Positions 45,416 to 55,150 are shown, counted from the first letter of the stretch. The stretch: DNA of 64,000 nt from Cupriavidus taiwanensis (GCF_900250115.1 NZ_LT984803.1:1949583-2013582); one strand, 5' to 3'. The notes: generated by a model not told the origin, from the letters alone. Made by a program: numbers and translations.

Positions 45416-45694
45416 ATGGACAAAGACAACGTGGATAAAGAAGCGCCGTTTGGCGTCGTCTATGAAGACTTCAGGGTGATCTGGGTGGCCGAGCAACTTC
45501 AGGATGGCAAATGGACCGCCCGCTACTGCTGGCACCCGGGCACCTCGGAAGCCGCAGGCAAGGCGTTGCAGGAAGCCGTGCTGAACGGCAAGTCGCGCCG
45601 GCTGCTGGGCCAGTTCGATACGGAGGCCGAGACCATCGCCGCGATCAAGCAGGCGGTGCTGCTCGAGGCCAAGTGGAGCCCGTCCCGCTCGTGA
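45416..45694 (+). CDS. Conserved-looking small protein, unknown
   Basis: 92 residues, no signal peptide. Pattern: VVYEDFRVIWVAEQLQDGKWTARYCWHPGTSEAAGKALQEAVLNG then FDTEAETIAAIKQAVLLEAK, alternating strands then helices, like a small alpha-beta domain. CAGGGGAC nine bases before the ATG at 45416 is a fair ribosome site; longer in-frame starts read through non-coding-like DNA. No family recognised. It ends just before the tRNA-His promoter. Confidence 0.65.
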   Translation: MDKDNVDKEAPFGVVYEDFRVIWVAEQLQDGKWTARYCWHPGTSEAAGKALQEAVLNGKSRRLLGQFDTEAETIAAIKQAVLLEAKWSPSRS

Positions 45695-45726
45695 GCGATG
45701 GCCTTAAAATTTTTTGTGCGGGATAC

Positions 45727-45755
45727 TAGCCATCTCGAAAATCTGTTTGTATAAT
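45727..45755 (+). promoter_or_regulatory. tRNA-His promoter
   Basis: TAGCCA (45727-45732), 17-base spacer, TATAAT (45750-45755). The 5' end of the tRNA is about 40 bases downstream. Confidence 0.65.
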
Positions 45756-45795
45756 CTTGTTTTTCGTCGATCAGCGCTTCGCTGATGACCTCTAC

Positions 45796-45872
45796 GGTGG
45801 CTGTAGCTCAGTTGGTAGAGTCCAGGATTGTGATTCCTGTCGTCGTGGGTTCGAGTCCCATCAGCCACCCCA
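45796..45872 (+). tRNA. tRNA-His (anticodon GTG)
   Basis: Cloverleaf with acceptor GTGGCTG / CAGCCAC, D-arm AGCTCAGTTGGTAGAG, anticodon arm CAGGATTGTGATTCCTG with anticodon GTG, and T-arm GTGGGTTCGAGTCCCAT. The 3' CCA is encoded. G45796 gives the G-1 opposite C73 that marks tRNA-His. Confidence 0.96.
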
Positions 45873-45882
45873 GAATTTCCTC

Positions 45883-45910
45883 AAAACAGCGCCTACATCG
45901 GCGCTGTTTT
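45883..45910 (+). terminator. tRNA-His terminator
   Basis: AAAACAGCGCC (45883-45893) with GGCGCTGTTTT (45900-45910), loop of six. It lies 10 bases after the tRNA CCA. Confidence 0.85.
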
Positions 45911-46741
45911 GCTGTCCGGAACTCGTGAACCTCCTTCTCGGCCGCCGTTTCACAGTAGCTGACGTCATCCGATCATTTTCAGATGGCAGCGAAGTTGGAT
46001 TCCACGCTTACAACCGCAGCCTAAATGGACGGCGCGATGCCGGATATGCGGACGTCATAGGACTGCACCCTCTTTGCCCCCGCTGCTGGCTATCGTGATG
46101 CATCAGGTCCAGGTTGTCCGGCGCCGCGAACCGGGCCGCTAAGTGCTCCCGAATCGACCCGGCGAACGCGCGTGCTCAGCCACCGGCAGCAATTCTCTCC
46201 GGACCTCATGCGTGCCTTTCTCGGTATCGTTTGCAGTGACTCATTGCACGCTGAGTCCTATCCGCCCTTGCTGTAATACTTCACGAGGTAGGCGGTGATA
46301 AGGCGCTGGTTGCGGCCGCCGCAGCTGGTAGATATCGGCTGATCGGGAGCGCGGCCGTCGCCATGGTGGAAGCCGTCAGTGGCCTGCCCGACGCAGACGT
46401 CAGCGAGCGCGCTGAATCCGCCGCCGACGGTCCCGGTGTTCAGTGGCACCTCCAAGCTGCGCACGCCGCGGCTTCGCCACTTCGCACTAGTCGTGCTGCT
46501 TTCGCACTGGCCCATATCAACCGAGTGCGCGGCCACGATGCCCGCCGGAGCCGCGCCGCCCGGCCGCTTGATGTCCTTCCTGCCTAAGCGTCAGCGCGCG
46601 GCCGGGCAGCCAGACCGCATCCTCAACGTCGATCACGTAGAACATGCCGGACGGCGGACTCCCTTGCTGAATTGCCTGCGAGCGCGCCCATTGAAGCTTG
46701 CAGACAAGTGGAACGAATCGGGTCGTGGACGAAGCCGCCGG
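45911..46741. other. Gene-poor stretch after tRNA-His
   Basis: 831 bases without a convincing gene. On the minus strand 46258-46536 an open frame ends GGRNQRLITAYLVKYYSKGG, and another frame just upstream opens MFYVIDVEDAVWLPGRALTL (near 46645) before stopping; together they look like a frameshifted remnant of one gene of unknown family. No promoter or RNA gene noted. Confidence 0.4.
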
Positions 46742-47851
46742 TCACTTAACCCGGGAGACTGTCGAATTCTTTGCTGACTGAGGGGTATGGAAATGGCCAG
46801 ACCCAATTCGTTTTCCATGCTGGAGCATGGGTTGTTCGACGTATTTGTAGAAGAATCGGGCAAAACCGAGGGCTACTGCCAGTGCTAGTAGGTACTGAGC
46901 GATTTGCACATAGTGCTGACCAGGAGTTGTCGCATATATGGATTTCGCAACGACCAGAACAAACGGGTGTGTCAAGTAAATGCTATATGACATCTCACCG
47001 AAATAAGCAAGGTGGCGAGATATCGAAAATAGTTGATATCGCTCGACTACTAGGAAGCCAGCCACGAGGCAGGCACAGGGAAGGCCTCTGAAAAGAATAC
47101 TCATGCGAGGCTCGTACAGAAAGAAAGCTGCCATAAAAATAACTATTGATGCACAGAGGACGAGCCATACGTAGGAACGGCGAAGAGTGCCAGGAAGGCT
47201 ACCGTAAAGTCTTGCCAAGACCATGCCAAACACAAATTCAAGGATGATGGGATTTGTGGCCAGCAAGATATACGTGTTTGAGATCCCTTTGTAGAGATGC
47301 TCGGGGTCGATCGAAAATTTTCCGGAAAATATGGCTGGAAGAATAACCAATGTGATGGCAAAGTATGTGATTTGAATGGATAACCTTCTTCCTAGGCACA
47401 AGAGAGCGGAAAAAGAAAGATAGAAATAAACCTCATAATTTAGTGACCATCCAATCAAGAGAATTGGGAATCCGTAAATGGGAGGGTAATTGGATTCAAT
47501 TGGAATGAAGAAGAGTGAGCGGAGGATCGGTTCCAGTTCGATCTTGCTGAGATCGCCAAGCATCGCGAAATAGAGCGTGGCAATCCAGTAAGGCGGCGCT
47601 ACCCTGATTAGTCGCTTAAGCAGGAATTTTATGGGAGCATCGTGAGGCCCGGGCTTATACAAGGCGGTCCACGCGATCACAAAGCCGCTGATCACAAAGA
47701 AGAGGTCGACCCCAATATATCCCTTGCGCAGCAGGTCGGATGCGCTGAGCGGAAATGCTGTGGCAAGGGGATCAAAGTGATCCTGCATGTGGTAGGCGAC
47801 AACCCACATGGCCGCAATCCCCCGAAGCATTTGCAGCGATTGAAATTTCAT
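46742..47851 (-). CDS. Acyltransferase-3 (OafA/YrhL) membrane protein
   Basis: 369 residues with about ten membrane segments. Signature features of acyltransferase family 3: LRGIAAMWVVAYHMQDHF with the key His near residue 17, GYIGVDLFFVISGFVI, and RLIRVAPPYW. It should transfer acetyl or similar groups to a cell-surface sugar such as O-antigen or exopolysaccharide. The gene is visibly richer in A/T (Ile, Phe, Tyr, Lys, Ser codons ending in A/T) than all neighbours, a clear sign of transfer. The ATG at 47851 starts the family motif; no sugar-polymer genes are adjacent. Confidence 0.88.
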   Translation of the reverse strand: MKFQSLQMLRGIAAMWVVAYHMQDHFDPLATAFPLSASDLLRKGYIGVDLFFVISGFVIAWTALYKPGPHDAPIKFLLKRLIRVAPPYWIATLYFAMLGDLSKIELEPILRSLFFIPIESNYPPIYGFPILLIGWSLNYEVYFYLSFSALLCLGRRLSIQITYFAITLVILPAIFSGKFSIDPEHLYKGISNTYILLATNPIILEFVFGMVLARLYGSLPGTLRRSYVWLVLCASIVIFMAAFFLYEPRMSILFRGLPCACLVAGFLVVERYQLFSISRHLAYFGEMSYSIYLTHPFVLVVAKSIYATTPGQHYVQIAQYLLALAVALGFARFFYKYVEQPMLQHGKRIGSGHFHTPQSAKNSTVSRVK

Positions 47852-48452
47852 TATGGAAGGCTCTCGGTTGGCCCAGTATTGCGAACTTTCTTCCACATGC
47901 GGCTTGGTGCGCTATCGACCGAAAGAATGAGATGGGCCCCGCTTCGGAAAAAGGCCTTTGGCAGCGAGGACGAGCTCAAAGTGGCGCCCAGCGATTTACC
48001 GTAGGCTGGGTTGACCAGGTCTCACCATGGCTGGGGGCTGAGGCGGTTGCCGGCCCCAGTGAACGTAAGCCAGCGGCGACATATTGCTTTCGGACCTGCG
48101 TCCGGCTGTCATTTCCGCCAAGGACTGGAAAGGAGTCCTGACTCTGCTATCGGAAGGTGCTGCCAGTTTGCTGTTCCCTTGCACATCTCCGTCCAGGAAC
48201 CACGCGCACGCCGTCGCGAGAAACCTCGAGTACGAAGCTCGTGCCATACGCTGAGGCAAGCCGGACATCGGTCTCTGTGGAAGCGGGCAGATGCTTGGCA
48301 CGCATTGCGCTACGGCTTATGGGGAGGCGTCACAACGTGGCCAGGCATAGCGGTAGGGGCGCGACGCAGCCCGCGTACGCTCCGACCTGGCATCGCCGAG
48401 GCAGCAGTTTGCCGGTTGGGGTGACGTGGGCAGGGCCGATGAACGCCGCATG
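47852..48452. other. Intergenic region upstream of the acyltransferase, no gene seen
   Basis: About 600 bases. Base composition returns gradually to GC-rich. Several short ORFs exist on both strands but none has coding pattern, ribosome site or a recognisable motif. The acyltransferase promoter must lie near 47860-47900. Confidence 0.4.
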
Positions 48453-48480
48453 AACAGCGCCTGACTCAGGCGCTGTTTTG
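48453..48480 (+). terminator. Orphan plus-strand terminator related to the tRNA-His terminator
   Basis: AACAGCGCCTGA-C-TCAGGCGCTGTT followed by TTG. It shares the core AACAGCGCC...GGCGCTGTTTTGCT with the terminator at 45883, though no plus-strand gene precedes it. Confidence 0.75.
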
Positions 48481-48523
48481 CTTCCTGGTCACGGTCTTCG
48501 GAAGCTGGCGCTGCTGCGCCCCC

Positions 48524-49084
48524 TCAGCGCGGCGCGTTGCGCTCGATCCAGCCGGCAAAGGTGGTCAAGAACTTGCCAAGGAAGCCCCTGGTCGACTCGT
48601 TGGCAATCCCGCCCTGCTCGTCGAACAGCTTGTCGACGCCGCTGATATACGCCTCCGGCTGCTGCAGGATGGGAATATTCAGGAACACCAGCGACTGGCG
48701 CAGATGGTGGTTGGCACCGAAGCCGCCGATGGCGCCCGGCGATGCGCTGATGATGGCGCCGGGCTTGCCGTCCCAGACGCTGCTGCCATAAGGGCGCGAA
48801 CCGACATCGATGGCGTTCTTCAATGGCGCGGGCACCGAGCGGTTGTATTCCGGCGTGACGAACAGCACGGCGTCGGCGCGGCGGATGCGGTCGCGGAACG
48901 CGGTCCAGGCCTGGGTCGGCTTGTCGTCGAGGTCCTGGTTGTACAGCTCCAGGCTTCCGATCTCAACGATTTCCAGCCTGAGCTGCGCCGGCGCCAGCGC
49001 GATCAGCGCCTTGGCCAGCTTGCGGTTGTATGACTCCTTGCGCAGGCTTCCCACCAGTACAACGACATCACGAGGATCACTCAT
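48524..49084 (-). CDS. NAD(P)H-dependent FMN reductase (ChrR-like)
   Basis: 186-residue flavodoxin-like quinone/flavin reductase. GSLRKESYNRKLA (12-24) binds FMN phosphate, VTPEYNRSVPAPLKNAID contacts the flavin ring, and the later SASPGAIGGFGANHHLRQ matches the ChrR/YieF group. Such enzymes reduce quinones, chromate or other electrophiles. The ATG at 49084 is the family start. Single gene, divergent neighbours on neither side. Confidence 0.88.
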   Translation of the reverse strand: MSDPRDVVVLVGSLRKESYNRKLAKALIALAPAQLRLEIVEIGSLELYNQDLDDKPTQAWTAFRDRIRRADAVLFVTPEYNRSVPAPLKNAIDVGSRPYGSSVWDGKPGAIISASPGAIGGFGANHHLRQSLVFLNIPILQQPEAYISGVDKLFDEQGGIANESTRGFLGKFLTTFAGWIERNAPR

Positions 49085-49213
49085 TGCGGCTCCTTTGACG
49101 GTGTGGACGGAATGGCACAGGCGGCGCCCCGCGCCCGGCATGGCCGTGCACGGGCACCAGGCCCCGCCCGTCACTCTACCCGAGTCGGCGCCCGCGCGTG
49201 CCGTGCAGCGAGG

Positions 49214-50302
49214 TCAGGCGTGCCTGCCCAGCGCCGCCAGCGGGTGTTGCTCCGGGCGCCAGGGGCTGTCGAAGAACGACAACGCCTTCTCGCGGCTGAC
49301 TTCGTCGAGCCGCGCGAATTGCCAGCGCGGGCTGTGGTCCTTGTCGACCGCCAGCGCGCGAATGCCTTCGACGCCGTCACCTTTGCGGAACACGTAGTAC
49401 ATCATGTCCAGCTCCATGCGCAGCTCGTCCTCCAGCGACATGCCGCGCGCGCGGCGGATCTGCTCGAGCGTCACGCACAGCATCAGCGGCGAACGGCTGC
49501 GCAGCATGGCGGCGGTCTGCGCGGCCCAGTCGCCGGGGGCATCGCTGACGGCGGCGAGGATGTCCTGCGCGCTGTTGCCGGCGAACAGCTGGTCGATCTG
49601 CGCCGACAGCCCGGCCAGCGCGCTCTGCGCCGGCAAGTAATCCGCGCGGTGCGGTGCAGTGAAGGTTTCGATATGCGCCAGCACCGCATCGCCGCTGGCG
49701 AACTGCTGCGCGCGCAGCGAATCGACCAGTTCCGCGAGGCGATTGCCGGGCAGGTAGGCGTCGGCCAGGCCGGCATGCAAGGCGTCGGCGGCGTGGATCA
49801 CGGTGCCGGTCAGGCCCAGGTATTCGCCGATGCGTCCAGGCGTGCGCGCCAGGAACCAGCCACCGCCCACATCCGGGAACAGGCCGATATTGGTTTCGGG
49901 CATGGCCATCTTGGTGCGATCGGTGACCAGCCGCAGGCGCGCACCCTGCGAGATGCCCATGCCGCCGCCCATCACCACGCCGTCCATCAGCGCGATATAG
50001 GGCTTGGTGTAGCGGTGGATCAGGAAATTGAGCGCGTATTCCTCGACGAAGAACTGGTCGAGCAGCGGATCGCCCGCATGCGCGGCCTGGTGGAAATAGC
50101 GGATATCGCCGCCGGCGCAGAACGCCTTGCCGCCGGCACCGGCCACCACCACGGCAGCGATCTCGGGCGCTGCGGCCCAGTCCTTCAGCGCCTGTGTGAT
50201 GGCGCGGATCATGTCTAGCGACAGCGCATTGAGCGCCTGCGGGCGGTTCAGCGTCAGGTATCCGATGCCACCGCGGACCTCGGTCGTGACGAATTCAGTC
50301 AT
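49214..50302 (-). CDS. 3-hydroxyisobutyryl-CoA hydrolase-like (crotonase family)
   Basis: 362 residues. An N-terminal crotonase fold (YLTLNRPQALNALSLDM, FCAGGDIRYFH, MDGVVMGGGMGIS oxyanion hole, PETNIGLFPDVGG with the catalytic Glu) plus a C-terminal extension of about 140 residues as in HIBCH. HIBCH acts in valine catabolism. Plain enoyl-CoA hydratases are about 260 residues, so the length favours the hydrolase. The ATG at 50302 fits the family; no other valine genes are nearby. Confidence 0.85.
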   Translation of the reverse strand: MTEFVTTEVRGGIGYLTLNRPQALNALSLDMIRAITQALKDWAAAPEIAAVVVAGAGGKAFCAGGDIRYFHQAAHAGDPLLDQFFVEEYALNFLIHRYTKPYIALMDGVVMGGGMGISQGARLRLVTDRTKMAMPETNIGLFPDVGGGWFLARTPGRIGEYLGLTGTVIHAADALHAGLADAYLPGNRLAELVDSLRAQQFASGDAVLAHIETFTAPHRADYLPAQSALAGLSAQIDQLFAGNSAQDILAAVSDAPGDWAAQTAAMLRSRSPLMLCVTLEQIRRARGMSLEDELRMELDMMYYVFRKGDGVEGIRALAVDKDHSPRWQFARLDEVSREKALSFFDSPWRPEQHPLAALGRHA

Positions 50303-50407
50303 GTCGTACTCCTCCAATGCAACTGGCGATTTTACGCCAGTCACCCTGGCAAGCGCACCCGCGTGGGCAGCTTGCGGCGCATGCAGCCTGGCATGCGCCC
50401 CGCCCCC

Positions 50408-51988
50408 TCAGGCCAGACGGAACGTCGCCACCAGCGAGGTGAGCCGCTGCGCCTGCCCTTCCAGCGACGCCGCGGCGGCCGCCGCCTGCTCCACCAGCGC
50501 CGCGTTCTGCTGCGTCATGCTGTCCATCTGCGACACGGCCACGTTGACCTGCTCGATGCCGTTGGACTGCTCGTCCGACGCCGCGCTGATATCGCCGATG
50601 ATGGCGCTGACGCGCTGCACCGCATCGACGATGTCCTGCATCGCGCGCCCCGCATCATCGACGAGGCCCGAGCCTTCGCGCACGTTGGCCACCGAGGCGC
50701 CGATCAGCGCACGGATTTCCTTGGAAGCGCCGGCGCAGCGCTGCGCCAGGTCGCGCACGTCGCCCGCCACCACGGCAAAGCCACGGCCATGCTCGCCGGC
50801 ACGCGCCGCTTCCACCGCGGCGTTCAGCGCCAGGATATTGGTCTGGAACGCGATCTTCTCGATCACGTCGATGATGTCGACGATCTTGCCCGAGCTGGCG
50901 TCGATCGACTGCATGGTATTGACCACGCGCAGCACCGCATCGCTGCCGCGCCCGGCCAGGGTGGCGGCATCGCTGGCAAGCGCGCGCGCCTCGCGCGCGC
51001 TGTCGGCATTCTGGCGCACGGTGCTGGTCAGTTCCTCCATGCTCGAAGCGGTTTCCTCCAGCGAAGCCGCCTGCTGCTCGGTGCGCTGCGACAGGTCGGC
51101 ATTGCCGCTGGCAATCTGCTTGCTGGCCGCGGCGATCGAGTCGGCACCGCCGCGCACATCGCCCACCATCGCCACCAGGCTGGCCTGCATCCGGCCCAGC
51201 ATGCCGAGCATGCGCGCGGTCTCGTTGCGCGCCGCTTCGTCGGCCAGGGCTTCGTCGCCCCCCGCTTCGCCGCCGGACGCGGCAAGGCTCAGGTCGCCGC
51301 CGGCCATCCTTTCGAAGCGCGCAATCGCCGTATCCAGCGGCTGCACGATCGAACGGCGCAGGCGCCATGCCACCACGGTACTGAACACCAGTCCCGCTGC
51401 CAGCACGCACACGGACAGCGTGAACAGGTTGCGGTAGCGCTGCTGCGAGGCCTCGTAGACCAGCTTCGCGCTGGCCACCTGCAGTTTGTTCAGCTCGGTG
51501 TTGACGGCGGTGAAGGCGATATCGAGCTGCGGAATGGTCTCCAGCACCGCCTTCATCACGCCGTCGCGATCGCCGGCATGCAGCGCGGCGATCATGGGGG
51601 CGACACCCTGCTTGAACAGCGCATCGCGTTTGGCGGTAACGTCTTCGACCACCTTCGCCTCGTCGGCCGAACGCGGCAGCGCGAGATAAGCCTGCCAGGC
51701 CTTTTCCGAATCGCGCGCAAAGCCTTCCGCGGTCGCGGCGCGCGCCCTGGCGTCGGCCGGATCGGCGGCAAAGGTGGCCTGGTCCAGCAGCACGCGCACC
51801 AGCAACTGGTTCGAACGCGCCTCGGCCAGGTGGACCGCGGCCGACAGTTGCTGCTCGTAGATCTGGTGCGTCGCTTCGTTGCTGCGCGACATGCCGAGCC
51901 AGCCGACGGCACCGACAATCAGCAACAACACATTGGTCACGACAGTGAGAAACCACAATCTGGCGCCGATGGTCGTGTTCCTGAACAT
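50408..51988 (-). CDS. Methyl-accepting chemotaxis protein
   Basis: 526 residues. TM1 (about 10-32), a periplasmic four-helix-bundle sensor (35-190), TM2 near 192-212, HAMP, and a cytoplasmic signalling coiled coil with the hairpin tip EKIAFQTNILALNAAVEAARAGE. The tip's following helix reads VVAGDVRDLAQRCAGASKEI; most have EVR-LAQRSA. No CheR-binding pentapeptide at the C-terminus. The start at 51988 has CGGAG nine bases upstream. The ligand is unknown. Confidence 0.92.
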   Translation of the reverse strand: MFRNTTIGARLWFLTVVTNVLLLIVGAVGWLGMSRSNEATHQIYEQQLSAAVHLAEARSNQLLVRVLLDQATFAADPADARARAATAEGFARDSEKAWQAYLALPRSADEAKVVEDVTAKRDALFKQGVAPMIAALHAGDRDGVMKAVLETIPQLDIAFTAVNTELNKLQVASAKLVYEASQQRYRNLFTLSVCVLAAGLVFSTVVAWRLRRSIVQPLDTAIARFERMAGGDLSLAASGGEAGGDEALADEAARNETARMLGMLGRMQASLVAMVGDVRGGADSIAAASKQIASGNADLSQRTEQQAASLEETASSMEELTSTVRQNADSAREARALASDAATLAGRGSDAVLRVVNTMQSIDASSGKIVDIIDVIEKIAFQTNILALNAAVEAARAGEHGRGFAVVAGDVRDLAQRCAGASKEIRALIGASVANVREGSGLVDDAGRAMQDIVDAVQRVSAIIGDISAASDEQSNGIEQVNVAVSQMDSMTQQNAALVEQAAAAAASLEGQAQRLTSLVATFRLA

Positions 51989-52231
51989 GAATGAGGCTCC
52001 GGGAGGAAATAGGAAACTGAAACGAAGGCGGCGCGCCGCGCCGCCACCCTGTCCAACTACGGCGCCGGCACCGCATCCTTTACCCGTATTGATCGCCTTC
52101 ACATGCGTGACAGAATTGCGTGGCAGTACATCATCGCCATCAAGTGGAGGATGCGGCCCACCCGACCCATATCGCCACCGTTTGGAGGAAGCCCTCGTGG
52201 CAATTTCGCGGCGAACAGGCACACTGCCGGG

Positions 52232-53095
52232 ATGAACACCGCATCGCTCGATCCCGGACTCGTGCTGCTGGCCTTCGCGCCGGTCTTCGTGCTAAGCATC
52301 GGCGCCGAAGCGTGGTACTGGGCGCGCCGCGACCCGGCCGTCTACAGCCTGCGCGATACGCTCTGCAACGCCGCGCTGGCGCTGATGCACCAGGCCTCGG
52401 ACGCATTCTTCCTCTGGCTGATGGTCCGCACCGTCTATACCTGGTGCTACCAGCACGGCCTGCAGGCGATGCCGCAGACGCTGTGGTCGTTCGCGCTGCT
52501 GCTGTTGCTGCAGGACTTGCTCTACTACTGGTTCCATCGCGCCAGCCATCGCGTGCGCTGGCTGTGGGCCTCGCACGTGACGCATCATTCGTCGGAAGGC
52601 ATGAATTTCTCGACCGCGTTCCGGCAGAGCCTGACCTATCCGCTGTCGGGCATGTGGCTGTTCTGGATTCCGCTGGCGTATATCGGCTTCACGCCCGACT
52701 GGGTGATCGTGGCGGTCGGCCTGAACCTGGGCTTCCAGTTCTTCGTCCATACCCGGCTGGGGCAGCGCTGGCCGCTGGTCGAACGGCTGCTGAACACGCC
52801 TTCGGTCCATCGCGTCCACCACGCAAAGAACCCGCAGTACATCGACCGCAACTATGCCGGCGTGCTGACGATCTGGGACCGCCTGTTCGGCACCTTCGCC
52901 CCCGAGTGCGAGGCTCCGGTCTACGGCATTACGCGCCAGGTGCGCAGCCATGACCCGCTGACGCTGACCTTCCACGAATGGCGCGACATGTTCGCCGATG
53001 CCTGGCGCGACCGCGACCTGCGCTACCTGTGGAAGCCGCCGGAATGGCGCAGCCCGCGTGCCGCGGTGCCGGCGACGCTGCCGCGCGCGCAATAA
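52232..53095 (+). CDS. Sterol desaturase/fatty-acid hydroxylase family protein
   Basis: 287-residue integral-membrane diiron oxygenase. The three His boxes are present: HRASHR, HVTHH and HRVHH, with an additional FVHTRLG between. Four or more hydrophobic segments. Bacterial members hydroxylate lipids or carotenoids; the substrate is not indicated. The ATG at 52232 is preferred because it directly precedes the first hydrophobic segment. Ends in a bidirectional terminator. Confidence 0.87.
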   Translation: MNTASLDPGLVLLAFAPVFVLSIGAEAWYWARRDPAVYSLRDTLCNAALALMHQASDAFFLWLMVRTVYTWCYQHGLQAMPQTLWSFALLLLLQDLLYYWFHRASHRVRWLWASHVTHHSSEGMNFSTAFRQSLTYPLSGMWLFWIPLAYIGFTPDWVIVAVGLNLGFQFFVHTRLGQRWPLVERLLNTPSVHRVHHAKNPQYIDRNYAGVLTIWDRLFGTFAPECEAPVYGITRQVRSHDPLTLTFHEWRDMFADAWRDRDLRYLWKPPEWRSPRAAVPATLPRAQ

Positions 53096-53124
53096 AAAAC
53101 CGCGCCTGGCAGGCGCGGTTTTTT
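53094..53124. terminator. Bidirectional terminator
   Basis: ACCGCGCC-TGGCA-GGCGCGGT flanked by AAAAA and TTTTT, between convergent desaturase-like and typA genes. Confidence 0.9.
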
Positions 53125-53143
53125 GTGCTCAGCGCTCAGGCGC

Positions 53144-54964
53144 TTATGCGCCTTCGCGGGCGGCGCGCTTGCGCTCGTGCTCCTTCAGGTGGCGCTTGCG
53201 CAGGCGGATGCTCTTGGGCGTCAGCTCGACCAGTTCATCGTCGGCGATGAATTCCACCGCGTATTCCAGCGACATCTGGATCGGCGGCACCAGTCGCACG
53301 GCTTCGTCGGTACCGGAGGCGCGCACGTTGGTCAGCTGCTTGCCCTTGATCGGGTTCACGACCAGGTCGTTGTCGCGGCTGTGGATGCCGATGATCATGC
53401 CTTCGTACAGCGCATCGCCCGGCTTGACGAACATGCGGCCGCGGTCCTGCAGCTTCCACAGTGCGTAGGCCACGGCGTCGCCGTCGTCCTGCGAGATCAG
53501 CACGCCATTGTGGCGCTCGCCCAGGCCGCCTTCGCGCACCGGCGCGTAGTCGTCGAAGATATGGCTGATCAGGCCGGTGCCGCGGGTCAGCGTCAGGAAC
53601 TCGCCCTGGAAGCCGATCAGGCCGCGGGCCGGAATGCGGTATTCGAGGCGGGTACGGCCCTTGCCGTCCGACGCCATGTCGAGCAGTTCGCCCTTGCGGC
53701 GGCCCAGCTCTTCCATGATGCCGCCCTGGTGACTGTCTTCGACGTCCACCGTCAGCAGCTCATACGGCTCGCACTTGACGCCGTCGATTTCCTTGAACAC
53801 CACGCGCGGACGCGACACGGCCAGCTCGTAGCCCTCGCGGCGCATGTTTTCCAGCAGGATGGTCAGGTGCAGTTCGCCGCGGCCCGACACTTCGAAGATG
53901 GTGTCGTCGCCGGTATCGGCCACGCGCAGCGCCACGTTGGACTTCAGTTCGCGGTCCAGGCGCTCGCGCAGCTGGCGGCTGGTCACGAACTTGCCTTCAC
54001 GGCCGGCGAGCGGCGAGGTGTTGACGCAGAAGTTCATGGTCAGCGTCGGCTCGTCCACCTTCAGCATCGGCAGCGCGTCCTGGGCGTCCGGGGCGCACAC
54101 GGTGCAGCCGATGCCCAGTTCTTCAATGCCGTTGATCAGCACGATGTCGCCGGCTTCGGCTTCCTGCACGATCTCGCGCTCCAGACCCTGGAACTTCAGC
54201 ACCTGGTTGATGCGGCCCTTGATCGGATTGCCTTCCGGGCCGAACTTGACCACCACGTCCTGCAGCGGACGGGCGCGGCCACGCGAGATGCGGCCCACGC
54301 CGATCTTGCCGACGTAGCTGGAGTAGTCCAGCGAGATGATCTGCAGCTGCAGCGGGCCGTCGCGATCGTCGTCACGCACCGGCACCTTGTCCAGCACGGT
54401 TTCGAACAGCGGCTTCATGTCGCCATCGCGCACGTCTTCGGTCAGGCCGGCAAAGCCGTTCAGGCCCGAGGCGTAGATCACCGGGAAGTCGAGCTGCTCG
54501 TCGGTGGCGCCCAGCTTGTCGAACAGGTCGAAGGTCTGGTTGATGACCCAGTCCGGGCGCGCACCCGGGCGGTCGATCTTGTTGACCACCACGATCGGCT
54601 TCAGGCCCAGCGCCAGCGCCTTGCGCGTGACGAAGCGGGTCTGCGGCATCGGGCCTTCGACCGCGTCGACCAGCAACAGCACGCCGTCGACCATCGACAG
54701 CACGCGCTCCACTTCACCGCCGAAGTCGGCGTGGCCCGGGGTGTCGACGATATTGATATGGGTGCCGTTGTATTCGACGGCACAGTTCTTCGCGAGAATC
54801 GTGATCCCGCGTTCCTTTTCCAGGTCGTTCGAGTCCATCACCCGCTCGGCGACTTGCTGGTTGTCGCGGAAGGTGCCTGCCTGGCGCAGGAGCTGGTCGA
54901 CCAGGGTGGTCTTGCCATGATCGACGTGGGCGATGATGGCGATATTTCGGATGGCGCGGGTCAT
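53144..54964 (-). CDS. typA: GTPase TypA/BipA
   Basis: 606-residue ribosome-binding translational GTPase. G1 HVDHGKTTL near residue 13, G2 with RGITI, G3 DTPGHADF and G4 NKIDRPGA are intact. Domains II, III, V and the BipA-specific C-terminal domain follow in order ([32 protein letters not shown]). The ATG at 54964 is the family start; upstream in-frame sequence is not conserved. Role: ribosome assembly and growth at low temperature or stress. Confidence 0.97.
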   Translation of the reverse strand: MTRAIRNIAIIAHVDHGKTTLVDQLLRQAGTFRDNQQVAERVMDSNDLEKERGITILAKNCAVEYNGTHINIVDTPGHADFGGEVERVLSMVDGVLLLVDAVEGPMPQTRFVTRKALALGLKPIVVVNKIDRPGARPDWVINQTFDLFDKLGATDEQLDFPVIYASGLNGFAGLTEDVRDGDMKPLFETVLDKVPVRDDDRDGPLQLQIISLDYSSYVGKIGVGRISRGRARPLQDVVVKFGPEGNPIKGRINQVLKFQGLEREIVQEAEAGDIVLINGIEELGIGCTVCAPDAQDALPMLKVDEPTLTMNFCVNTSPLAGREGKFVTSRQLRERLDRELKSNVALRVADTGDDTIFEVSGRGELHLTILLENMRREGYELAVSRPRVVFKEIDGVKCEPYELLTVDVEDSHQGGIMEELGRRKGELLDMASDGKGRTRLEYRIPARGLIGFQGEFLTLTRGTGLISHIFDDYAPVREGGLGERHNGVLISQDDGDAVAYALWKLQDRGRMFVKPGDALYEGMIIGIHSRDNDLVVNPIKGKQLTNVRASGTDEAVRLVPPIQMSLEYAVEFIADDELVELTPKSIRLRKRHLKEHERKRAAREGA

Positions 54965-55120
54965 TGCTGCGTCTCGCTTGGAGAATCTGAGGTAACCCAA
55001 CATTCTAGCATGTTGCGGCGCAAGATGCGTTGACGGGGCCGCCCCACCCAGCGGGAAAACATTTGCGGATTTCGCAATAACGAATTTCCGTTCTTGCGGA
55101 TCGTTAAACGTGAACATATA

Positions 55121-55149
55121 TTTGCCTCAGCAAAGATTGCAAAGGCAAA
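55121..55149. promoter_or_regulatory. Candidate MarR operator
   Basis: TTTGCCT (55121-55127) and AGGCAAA (55143-55149) are inverted arms directly before the marR ATG, with TTGCAA between. A second inverted repeat TTGCG-N5-CGCAA lies at about 55063-55077. Both are in the typA-marR intergenic space. Confidence 0.5.
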
Positions 55150-55150
55150 G

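Larger units (their letters stand above)
45873..48480. mobile_element. Candidate small genomic island next to tRNA-His
   Basis: From the tRNA 3' end to a second copy of its terminator core. The stretch is gene-poor, contains an AT-rich acyltransferase gene unlike its neighbours, and has decayed-looking ORFs. No integrase, transposase or tRNA 3'-end direct repeat is seen, so the mechanism is open. Confidence 0.4.

Noticed and set aside
48011..48424. 137-codon ORF between the acyltransferase and the orphan terminator
   Set aside because: Arg/Ser/Pro-rich composition without motif or ribosome site; codon pattern not coding-like.
45850..48500. Classical integrase-mediated island using the tRNA-His 3' end
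   Set aside because: No integrase gene and no second copy of the tRNA 3' end; only a terminator core is duplicated, so only a weaker island claim is kept.
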